Shown here: in pieces, positions 24,774 to 31,856 of the stretch
Numbering within the stretch: position 1 is the first letter of the stretch
Layout of the letters: every line of letters starts with the position of its first letter
NCBI RefSeq assembly: GCF_900113415.1
Contig: NZ_FOPH01000027.1
Span: 1 to 34,160, forward strand
Direction: 5' to 3'
From: Oribacterium sp. WCC10
GTDB taxonomy: Bacteria > Bacillota > Clostridia > Lachnospirales > Lachnospiraceae
DNA: 34,160 bases
Notes under the pieces: generated by a model
What the model was told of the DNA's origin: nothing
The model's database searches: none
The model's input: the letters and a program-made list of their open reading frames with translations, nothing else
Program-made: the position numbers and the translations under genes

Positions 24774-25082
24774 AAATAACTCCCATCTGTACGCATAAAA
24801 CCATTTAGCTGATTCCATCTTTTTATCTTTTCCGGAAGCTGAATAATGCTTTATATAAGCTATTCAGGCTATGGTCAATACGCATCTTCAAATTGTCTGC
24901 AATCATTTACAAAACTTTTTGTTCCGTGTAAAATGAGTATAATTGCGTCGGTCGAGTAAGTAAAATTAATAATCATTAACCATCTATAAGTTTTGCTAAT
25001 TCTACAATATTTTGCATTTTATTCAAATAACGAATTATTTATCAAAACCACGTAAAGATCATTTAAGTTCTAAGAGGATTCT
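24774..25082. promoter_or_regulatory. Divergent promoter garD / lysR3 with LysR-type inverted repeat
   Basis: The half-site ATAAGTTTTGCTA (24986-24998) faces an imperfect partner, AAGTAAAATTAAT (24958-24970; 10 of 13 positions fit), 15 bp away. It is followed by ATTCTACAATATTTTGCAT (24999-25017). Both half-site and box closely match the gudD2/lysR2 region, suggesting that LysR 2 and LysR 3 recognise similar DNA. No gene is in the region. Confidence 0.55.
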
Positions 25083-25991
25083 ATGGATACTAAACTGATT
25101 GAATATATTATCAAAATTGCAGATGAGGGTTCTATAACAAAGGCTGCGGAGAAACTTTTTATAACACAATCCGCACTATCACAGCAGCTGCAGAAGCTTG
25201 AAAAAGAAGTAGGAACACCTCTGTTTGTAAGAAACAAGGCAGCCTGGGCTCCAACTCCTGAAGGTCAGGTATACCTGGAAAATGCAAGAGAAATGCTCAG
25301 AATAAAGCAAAAGACCTATACCATCATAGCCGACATGGTTGAGAAGCATAACGGCTATCTTTCTGTTGGTATGACTCAAGGTCGTGGTTTTGATATGTTT
25401 TCCTATGTTTATCCTATCTTCCACGACAGGTATCCCGAATATACCGTTGAACCCAGAGAGCTCAGTGTAAAGCAGCAGCAGGAAGCTGTTCACCGGGGTG
25501 AACTTGACATCGGTTTTGTAACATTGACAGACAGTCAGAAAACAAATGATGAATATATAGATTTATTCAAGGAGGAAATATATCTGGCACTTCCCGAAGA
25601 GTACCCGCTCAGCAGAGAGTTCCTCCAGACTGATGACAGGTATCCGACAGTACCATTAACAGCTCTTCAATATGAGCCTTTTGTCCTTATGTACAAAGAA
25701 TCCACCATCCGTAAGATGGTGGATCAGATATTCCATGATGCAGGTTTTAACCCGACTGTACTTTTTGAAACATCAAGTAACATGACCATTCTTTCAATGA
25801 TCCGGGCAAAACTTGCATGCGGACTTGTACCATATCACTATGTTAAGCAAAAGCCGGACGGTGTAAGATTCTACAGACTGCCATTCAGACCGACTTGGAA
25901 AGTTTGTGTCACATATCCGAAAAATGCCTATTTAAGCAAGGCAGCAAAGGACTTTATTAACCTGGTTACCGTATATTGGCAGAAGGAATGA
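25083..25991 (+). CDS. LysR-family regulator 3, divergent from garD
   Basis: This 302-aa LysR-type regulator has its DNA-binding domain at residues about 1-60 (KAAEKLFITQSALSQQLQKLEKEVGTPLFVR). The effector domain contains VGMTQGRGFDMFSYVYPIF, similar to VGL/IACTP.RG in the other two. AGAGGATTCT precedes the ATG. It probably activates garD in response to galactarate. The three LysR genes form one subfamily within this window, each paired with a different target. Confidence 0.92.
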   Translation: MDTKLIEYIIKIADEGSITKAAEKLFITQSALSQQLQKLEKEVGTPLFVRNKAAWAPTPEGQVYLENAREMLRIKQKTYTIIADMVEKHNGYLSVGMTQGRGFDMFSYVYPIFHDRYPEYTVEPRELSVKQQQEAVHRGELDIGFVTLTDSQKTNDEYIDLFKEEIYLALPEEYPLSREFLQTDDRYPTVPLTALQYEPFVLMYKESTIRKMVDQIFHDAGFNPTVLFETSSNMTILSMIRAKLACGLVPYHYVKQKPDGVRFYRLPFRPTWKVCVTYPKNAYLSKAAKDFINLVTVYWQKE

Positions 25992-26013
25992 TTCTTTCCT
26001 TATTCATACTATT

Positions 26014-26074
26014 AAAACAGGCATAAGCTTTTATTCCCACAGATTTACTGTATGGAAAGCCCATGCCTGTTTTT
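26014..26074. terminator. Bidirectional terminator between lysR3 and the ABC ATPase gene
   Basis: AAAACAGGCAT (26014-26024) pairs with ATGCCTGTTTT (26063-26073), with an inner AGCTTT / AAAGC pairing. A and T runs at the ends serve both converging genes and mark the right border of the aldarate island. Confidence 0.8.
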
Positions 26075-26136
26075 ACGCTCTCAGTTTCTTAACATTATCC
26101 AAATGAAATAAAGATATCCTAATGGCATTTGCCTCA

Positions 26137-26910
26137 TCAATGTCTGTTGATAGAATCAAGGAATTCTCTTGCTCTTTCTGACTTTGGATTTGTAAAAAAC
26201 TCATCCGGTGCAGCTTCCTCAATGATACTACCGTCAGCCATAAACACAACTCTGTCCGCAACACGTCTTGCGAAATTCATCTCATGAGTGACCACTATCA
26301 TTGTCATACCTTCATGAGCAAGCTCAGTCATTACATCCAGAACCTCCTGAATCATCTCAGGATCCAATGCACTTGTGGGCTCGTCAAAAAGCATTACCTT
26401 TGGATGCATGGCAAGTGACCGTGCAATAGCCGCCCTCTGTTGCTGACCACCCGAAAGCTTCGCCGGAAACTTATCCGCCTGACTGTCCACACCAACCCTT
26501 TTGAGAAGTTCCAAAGCTTCCTTCTTTACCTCTTCTTCTGGTCTCTTAAGTACATCTATAGGTCCCATCATAACATTATCGAGTATGGTTCTGTGGGCAA
26601 ACAGATTAAATGACTGAAATACCATTCCTATCTGTGTTCTGAGCTCCGCAAGTTCTTTTCCTCCCTCAGGGAGTTTTTTACCTTCGATACGTATCTCTCC
26701 GGATTTGATAGTCTCAAGTCGGTTGATAGTACGGCACAATGTTGACTTTCCGGAACCTGACGGTCCGATAAGAACAACAACTTCGCCCCTTTCCACACTT
26801 AGATTTATATCCTTGAGAGCATGCATTTCTCCATAGTACTTTTCGACATGCCTTAGTTCTACAACAGGTATTTCAAGTGATTTATCAAGTACATCTTTAT
26901 TTCTTTCCAT
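26137..26910 (-). CDS. Polar amino-acid ABC transporter ATP-binding protein (GlnQ/GluA type)
   Basis: The 257-aa ATPase has Walker [10 protein letters not shown] (about 53-61), Q-loop FQSFN, signature LSGGQQQR, Walker [12 protein letters not shown] and switch His in [14 protein letters not shown], all intact. The pattern and length are those of the polar amino-acid uptake family (GlnQ, HisP, GluA). It powers import through the two permeases encoded directly upstream. AAAGG stands 12 nt before the ATG, a rather long spacing. It is the last gene of the four-gene operon and ends at a terminator shared with lysR3. Confidence 0.93.
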   Translation of the reverse strand: MERNKDVLDKSLEIPVVELRHVEKYYGEMHALKDINLSVERGEVVVLIGPSGSGKSTLCRTINRLETIKSGEIRIEGKKLPEGGKELAELRTQIGMVFQSFNLFAHRTILDNVMMGPIDVLKRPEEEVKKEALELLKRVGVDSQADKFPAKLSGGQQQRAAIARSLAMHPKVMLFDEPTSALDPEMIQEVLDVMTELAHEGMTMIVVTHEMNFARRVADRVVFMADGSIIEEAAPDEFFTNPKSERAREFLDSINRH

Positions 26911-26971
26911 ATCTGTAATTAACCTTTCATCAATTCAATTTGTCATTTCAAATATTTACATCCGACACTCT

Positions 26972-27796
26972 TTATCTTCCGACTACCGGTGTCATCCCGC
27001 TTCTTTTGGCTAGTGAAACCGATATTCTGTTAAGAAAATAATTAATAAGAATGTATATCACGCCGGCAACCAGATAAACCGAAAGCAGTGCATCATAGTT
27101 TGATATCAGAACCTTTGCATTCTGCATAAGATCCGGAAAACTCAGGATATATGAAAATGTTGTATCCTTCACAACTATCACAAGATCAGATACGAGTGCA
27201 GGAATAATATACCTTACGGCCTGAGGGAAGATTATCTTTAAAAATACATTAATCTCTCTCATACCAATGGATAAAGCTGCCTCCCGCTGCCCTTTAGGAA
27301 CAGCATTAACCCCTGAACGTAAAACTTCCGAAACCATTCCCGAAGCTGATATAGCTACAGGCAAAGATATTCGCCATACCGTTGGAAGATTTATCCCCAT
27401 CTTAGGAACATCCAAAAAGAAAAAATAAATGAACAAAAGAGTCGGAACACCTCTCGTAAATTCTACAAGCGCAATCCCGATGTAGTTCAAAGGTTTGTAT
27501 ACACATATCCTCATACACATGAAAACAAATCCTATGGCCAACGCTGAAGTACCGGCAAGCAATGAAGCCTCCAGTGTACCAAGGATACCTTCAAATAGAA
27601 ATTTCCATGTCGTAAGCTTAGTAAAGAAAAACCAGTATCTGCTATCCAGCTGTCCGCTTTCCGAAAAAAGCTTCACTATATAACACAGAAATACCATTAT
27701 CACCAATAATGAAACAACCGTAGCAACAGCTGTTTTCTTTCTTGTTTCTTTCCCCGGAGTCTCATACAACATGTCTCTGACTGTTAATTCTCTCAT
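26972..27796 (-). CDS. Amino-acid ABC transporter permease (GluD-like)
   Basis: The 274-aa membrane protein has an N-terminal cytoplasmic extension, then a transmembrane span, then the HisM/GlnP-type permease core. The permease EAA-like loop reads VSEVLRSGVNAVPKGQREAALSIGM (about 165-189). The longer N-terminal part matches the GluD half of glutamate-type systems. Its ATG overlaps the stop of the preceding permease by 4 bp (ATGA), indicating translational coupling; GAGGAT lies upstream. Confidence 0.9.
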   Translation of the reverse strand: MRELTVRDMLYETPGKETRKKTAVATVVSLLVIMVFLCYIVKLFSESGQLDSRYWFFFTKLTTWKFLFEGILGTLEASLLAGTSALAIGFVFMCMRICVYKPLNYIGIALVEFTRGVPTLLFIYFFFLDVPKMGINLPTVWRISLPVAISASGMVSEVLRSGVNAVPKGQREAALSIGMREINVFLKIIFPQAVRYIIPALVSDLVIVVKDTTFSYILSFPDLMQNAKVLISNYDALLSVYLVAGVIYILINYFLNRISVSLAKRSGMTPVVGR

Positions 27797-28452
27797 CGAA
27801 CTATCCTCACTTTCCTGTCAATGTAACTTCCGATCTGTCCGATGATAACCGCTGTTCCACAATACATGACAGCAGAAATCAGGAATGAAGTAACGCCTCC
27901 GGTATCACGTGTATTGATATATGATACAAGTCCCGTAAGGTCCTTTGGATTAAGCGGAACCTGAGATGCAAGAGAGGTTGTGAGCATGGTTGCTATAAGC
28001 AGATTGGTCATTGGCAATATCGAAAATCTGACTGCCTGCGGTATCACTACTTTTCTCATCATGATACCAAAATCCATGCCGAGTGATCTTGCCGCCTCGA
28101 TCTGGCCTATGCCTATCGCATTTATTCCACTCATGAGATATTCCGATGCAAAAGCTGCAGGAATCAGCACTGTAGCTATAAGAACGCATTGATAATATGA
28201 TAGTATCACCTGAAGATTCGGTAATGCATATACAAGAAAAATCAGAAGTGATGCACCAGGGATATTCCTGAATATCTGAACATAAATATCTCCTGATATT
28301 CTAAGTGGCTTTACAGGACATACCCTCATGACAGTAATGATTATGCCGATGATCATCGCTCCGGCAAAAGAAATAAAGGTAAGCTGCCATGTCGTTAAAA
28401 GTGCTTCAACATATTTGTCGCCATACTGAGACAGTAATTCACTTATAGTCAT
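27793..28452 (-). CDS. Amino-acid ABC transporter permease (GluC-like)
   Basis: The 219-aa membrane protein of the HisM/GlnP permease family has the loop ASEYLMSGINAIGIGQIEAARSLGMDFG (about 106-133), which docks on the ATPase. AAGGAATGTTTT precedes the ATG. It pairs with the following permease gene to form a heterodimeric channel. It is separated by 240 nt from the binding-protein gene, a gap that contains a strong hairpin. Confidence 0.9.
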   Translation of the reverse strand: MTISELLSQYGDKYVEALLTTWQLTFISFAGAMIIGIIITVMRVCPVKPLRISGDIYVQIFRNIPGASLLIFLVYALPNLQVILSYYQCVLIATVLIPAAFASEYLMSGINAIGIGQIEAARSLGMDFGIMMRKVVIPQAVRFSILPMTNLLIATMLTTSLASQVPLNPKDLTGLVSYINTRDTGGVTSFLISAVMYCGTAVIIGQIGSYIDRKVRIVR

Positions 28453-28525
28453 AAAACATTCCTTTTAAAAACATAAAACACATAAAAAATAGAAGTAACT
28501 AATAAAAAAGTGCAGAAATGCTTAT

Positions 28526-28566
28526 ACGGCATGACAGAACATAAATATCCTGTTCCGCCATGCCGT
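28526..28566 (-). other. Intercistronic hairpin after the ABC binding-protein gene
   Basis: In minus-strand RNA a 16-bp stem (ACGGCAUGGCGGAACA with UGUUCUGUCAUGCCGU, two G-U pairs) encloses a 9-nt loop, with no adjacent U-tract. Pairing is complete only in the sense RNA, which supports a function at the RNA level, such as keeping the binding protein in excess. Confidence 0.65.
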
Positions 28567-28692
28567 AATCATCATTGATACAAATCAAATTTACTTTATG
28601 CTGACTTTATAAAACAATCTATCCTTCTATAAAGTTTCTTTGGGATATGCCATGATGTGCAGATAAAAGCATTTGCTTTCCTGTCAGATTTA

Positions 28693-29724
28693 TCATCCTA
28701 CAGCCGGAGCTTCAGGTGCATCACTTATTCCGGTTCTGTCACCAAGGCTAACCTTCCAGAGATCTTTCCAAAGCCCCTCTTCTTCAATCTTCTTAAGGAA
28801 GCTGTTTACAAACTCCACACCATCAGAATCCTTTGGAAGACCTATGCCGTAGTTATCTTCAGGTCCGAATACATCACCGGCAATCTCATACTTACCGGTT
28901 TCCTTTACAAGTGCATTGAGCATGAGTGTATAGTCTGTAACATAAGCATCTACTCTGCCCTGCTCAAGCGCTGTACGTGCCTCTATATCTGAAGAGAATT
29001 CCTGAACTGTTGCTTCAGGTGCATACTCCTCAAGAATAGCCGGGCCTGTTGAGCCGGCCTGTGTTGCTACAACCTTGCCAGCCAGATCATCAACACCTGT
29101 TATATCGCTGTTACCTGCCTTGACAAGTACAGCCTGTCTTGAAGTGTAGTATGGACCTGCAAAAGAGATAAGCTCCTTACGCTTATCTGTTATTGAATAT
29201 GTTGCGAATACAGCATCAACCTGACCTGTTGTCAGTACAGATTCACGAGTGCTGGAATCAACCTGAGTAATCTCATACTTTGACTCATCTCCGAGAATAT
29301 ATCTTGCTAAAAGCTGATAAAGACCGGCATCAAAGCCTCTGACTCCGTTATCTGTTTCATCAAGCTGACTGAATAGCTGAGATGTACGTGTTCCGCCGAC
29401 TCTCAGTACTCCTGCCTCCTTTACTGCCTTTGCCCATTCAGAAGCAGCGATCTCATCATCTGATGCTACAGGCCCCTTTGTAAGAAGTTCATCAAATGCC
29501 GCTTTATCTATTGGTGCCGCCTGAGGCTCTGCCACTTCCTGCGCTTTTGTTGTCTCCTCTGCAGCTTCGGTAGTTGATGCTTCAGAAGCTGCCTCCGTTA
29601 CTGCTGCTGTAGTGGCCGATGTAGAAGCAGTCGGTGTTGATGATACTCCGCCACATGCAGTAAGACCTGCAACTGATGCTGAAATCAATAGACCTGCAAA
29701 TAATCTCTTGTAACTCTTCTTCAT
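28693..29724 (-). CDS. Amino-acid ABC transporter substrate-binding lipoprotein (GluB-like)
   Basis: The 343-aa product has a lipoprotein signal peptide and lipobox LTACGG (Cys24), then a long Ala/Thr/Glu-rich linker to about residue 75, then a family-3 periplasmic-binding-protein fold. Recognisable parts are AGVLRVGGTRTSQLFSQ, GFDAGLYQLLARYI, DAVFATYSITDKRKE (ligand-binding Arg region), QAGSTGPA and DAYVTDYTLM. The layout with two permeases and one ATPase recalls glutamate transporters (GluABCD), but the ligand is not certain. AGAGGAGGAGAATT precedes the start, and a terminator-like hairpin lies 43-103 nt upstream. Confidence 0.9.
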   Translation of the reverse strand: MKKSYKRLFAGLLISASVAGLTACGGVSSTPTASTSATTAAVTEAASEASTTEAAEETTKAQEVAEPQAAPIDKAAFDELLTKGPVASDDEIAASEWAKAVKEAGVLRVGGTRTSQLFSQLDETDNGVRGFDAGLYQLLARYILGDESKYEITQVDSSTRESVLTTGQVDAVFATYSITDKRKELISFAGPYYTSRQAVLVKAGNSDITGVDDLAGKVVATQAGSTGPAILEEYAPEATVQEFSSDIEARTALEQGRVDAYVTDYTLMLNALVKETGKYEIAGDVFGPEDNYGIGLPKDSDGVEFVNSFLKKIEEEGLWKDLWKVSLGDRTGISDAPEAPAVG

Positions 29725-29766
29725 AATTCTCCTCCTCTATGGGGACTTAAAAGATCATAAACCCAT

Positions 29767-29837
29767 AAAAAATCTGCACCACTATAAGACAACAATCATT
29801 TGTCCGTCTTACATTAGTGCAGATTTTATCAAAATCT
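29767..29837 (-). terminator. Terminator, possibly conditional, between the ABC-F gene and the amino-acid ABC operon
   Basis: AAAATCTGCAC (29769-29779) pairs with GTGCAGATTTT (29817-29827), with an inner TAAGAC / GTCTTA stem and U6 on the minus strand. A rival hairpin, AGATTTT-GAT-AAAATCT on the minus strand (plus 29821-29837), uses part of the same arm. It may simply end the ABC-F transcript, or it may act as an attenuator for the binding-protein gene downstream. Confidence 0.6.
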
Positions 29838-29930
29838 TCGTTCTTTAAATAATACATATTTCTAATTGACAGCTATAACCTCTATCTATAGAAATATTTT
29901 CTTTATTTAACACCGATTTTATATGAATCT

Positions 29931-31676
29931 TTATTCTTTTATCTCTGATAGTTCTTCTGATGTGGTTTCCCAGATCTCATAAAGTTCTTCAAGTCTCGTA
30001 TCATTCTTCTCATGTTCCTTATGAAGTTCCATAAGTCGTCCGACATCAGCCGCAATTTCAGGATTCTGATAGTCATCATCCAAAACCTGATTTCTTGCTT
30101 CAAGCTTCTGAATCTCATCCTCTGTAGCTTTTAATGTTCGCTCAAGTCTCTGGAGATTCTTCTTAAGTTCCTTCTGCATCTCCCAGTCAAGCTTCTGCTC
30201 GGATTTTACTTCAGGAATAATCTCCTGCGCCATTGCTTTGACAGCATTACCCTGGGCAGAAGTCGTAGTGGAACTACCGTATCTGCGTACATCCTCTTTT
30301 TTTTCAAGGTAATAATCGTAATTTCCGATGTAATTATCAAATCGGTTTTCAAAAAGCTCCAATATGCGGTTTGAAGTCTTGTTTATGAAATATCGGTCAT
30401 GAGAAACGTACAGTACTGTTCCTTCGTAATTGTTGATTGCATCCTCAAGAACCTCTCTGCCCTGTATATCCAGGTGGTTCGTAGGCTCGTCGAGAATAAG
30501 GAAATTGGCATTACTAAGCATGAGCTTCGCAAGTGATACTCTTCCCTGCTCGCCACCGCTCAGATCACCGATTCGTTTATAGACATCTTCCCCTCTAAAC
30601 AGAAAAGCCGCAAGAACATTTCGAACCTTTGTGTTGTTAAGGTAAGGATAATCATCCTGTATCTCATCAAAGATGGTTTTGTCCATGTGGAGTACGGCAT
30701 GCTCCTGATCGTAGTAACCTATTTCCACATTTGTTCCAAGCTTAAAGCTTCCTGTATCAGCATCCACATACTGATTCAGTATCTTAAGGAGCGTTGTCTT
30801 TCCTGTACCGTTGGCACCTATGACAGCCACATGCTCTCCTCTCTTTATCTCAAAGGAGATATTGGAGAACAAAGTCTTATCATCAAATTTCTTGCTGAGA
30901 TCCTTTACCGAAAGAACGTCATTTCCCGACTGAACACTTGGTGTAAGTGCGAGTCTCATCTCATTGTCAAGCTCCTCCGGCTTTTCAAGAAGTTCAACCT
31001 TGGCCAATGCCTTTTCACGGGACTCTGCCCTCTTAATGGACTTTTCTCTGTTAAACTGCTTAAGCTTTGTGATAACAGCCTGCTGATGCTGCAGCTCCTG
31101 CTGCTGGTTAAGATAAGCCTTCAGTTCAGAATCACGTATCTGCTTTTTCTTAACGGCATATTCAGAGTAATTACCCTTGTACATACGGGCCTTACCATTA
31201 TCAAGATCAATGATCTTGGTAACAACATGGTCAAGGAAATAACGGTCATGGGATACAAGAAGTACTGCTCCGTCATATCTCTTTAAGACCTTCTCAAGCC
31301 ACTGTATTGAATCAATATCCAGATGGTTTGTGGGCTCGTCGAGTATCAGCAGGTCAGGCTTATCCTGAAGAATCTCTTCCAGTCTTTTTCTGGTTTTCTG
31401 TCCTCCGGACAGCGTATCAAAATCTTCAACTCCTGTTTCAATATCAGCATGTTGCTGAGCAAGGTATCCTATCTTCCTGTCCTTTGAGAAAGCGATGACA
31501 GACTCACTGTCATCAGGCTCCTCCTGTCCAAGAATACAGCGTATCAGCGTGGTTTTCCCTGAACCATTGATTCCTACTATTGCCGCTTTTTCTTTATCTT
31601 CGATATGGAAGGTTACTCCCTTCAATATCTGTTTTCCAACATAAGTTTTATTTAAATTTGCAATATTTAATATCAT
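29931..31676 (-). CDS. ABC-F family ATPase with shortened first nucleotide-binding domain
   Basis: The 581-aa soluble protein has two ABC domains, an interdomain linker (about 165-235, basic, coiled) and a C-terminal coiled coil (about 490-581). It resembles YfmR/YdiF/Uup-type translation factors that act at the ribosomal E site. Domain 2 is ordinary: GANGTGKTT, LSGGEQGRVSLAKL, LILDEPTNHLD. Domain 1 keeps GINGSGKTT, the Q-loop GYLAQQ and LILDEPTNHLD. Only about 14 residues separate the Q-loop from LSGGQ, where YdiF-like proteins have about 80 to 90. Short first domains are known in antibiotic-resistance ABC-F groups, so this need not be a defect. The ribosome binding site is weak. No membrane segments. 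Confidence 0.88.
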   Translation of the reverse strand: MILNIANLNKTYVGKQILKGVTFHIEDKEKAAIVGINGSGKTTLIRCILGQEEPDDSESVIAFSKDRKIGYLAQQHADIETGVEDFDTLSGGQKTRKRLEEILQDKPDLLILDEPTNHLDIDSIQWLEKVLKRYDGAVLLVSHDRYFLDHVVTKIIDLDNGKARMYKGNYSEYAVKKKQIRDSELKAYLNQQQELQHQQAVITKLKQFNREKSIKRAESREKALAKVELLEKPEELDNEMRLALTPSVQSGNDVLSVKDLSKKFDDKTLFSNISFEIKRGEHVAVIGANGTGKTTLLKILNQYVDADTGSFKLGTNVEIGYYDQEHAVLHMDKTIFDEIQDDYPYLNNTKVRNVLAAFLFRGEDVYKRIGDLSGGEQGRVSLAKLMLSNANFLILDEPTNHLDIQGREVLEDAINNYEGTVLYVSHDRYFINKTSNRILELFENRFDNYIGNYDYYLEKKEDVRRYGSSTTTSAQGNAVKAMAQEIIPEVKSEQKLDWEMQKELKKNLQRLERTLKATEDEIQKLEARNQVLDDDYQNPEIAADVGRLMELHKEHEKNDTRLEELYEIWETTSEELSEIKE

Positions 31677-31730
31677 AACTTCGCTAGTATATATGAAACC
31701 TCTATCCGGTGCAAGTTTTGTCCTGTTTTA

Positions 31731-31761
31731 AGATAAAAGACCGGGCAGATATCCACCCGGT
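31731..31761 (-). terminator. Terminator after tex
   Basis: ACCGGG (31740-31745) pairs with CCCGGT (31756-31761), followed on the minus strand by CTTTTATCTT. It is a short GC-rich stem with a broken U-tract. It separates tex from the ABC-F gene. Confidence 0.6.
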
Positions 31762-31828
31762 TCTGAACCAACAAAAACATAGAACGCAAACAAACTATAT
31801 GTTCATCCTGTTTGTACTCAAAATATTG

Positions 31829-31856
31829 AGGAATCACTGATCATATCACTTCTGAG
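31829..31856. repeat. MITE-like hairpin remnant overlapping the tex stop
   Basis: GAGGAATCACTGATCATATCAC matches the left terminal hairpin of the 5180 and 15727 elements. It runs across the last codons of tex, so an insertion may have set the present C-terminus. Confidence 0.35.

Noticed and set aside
31380-31460. Frameshift or pseudogene explanation for the short first domain of the ABC-F protein
   Set aside because: The frame is open throughout, flanking motifs are intact and the second domain is normal, so the gene is treated as functional.
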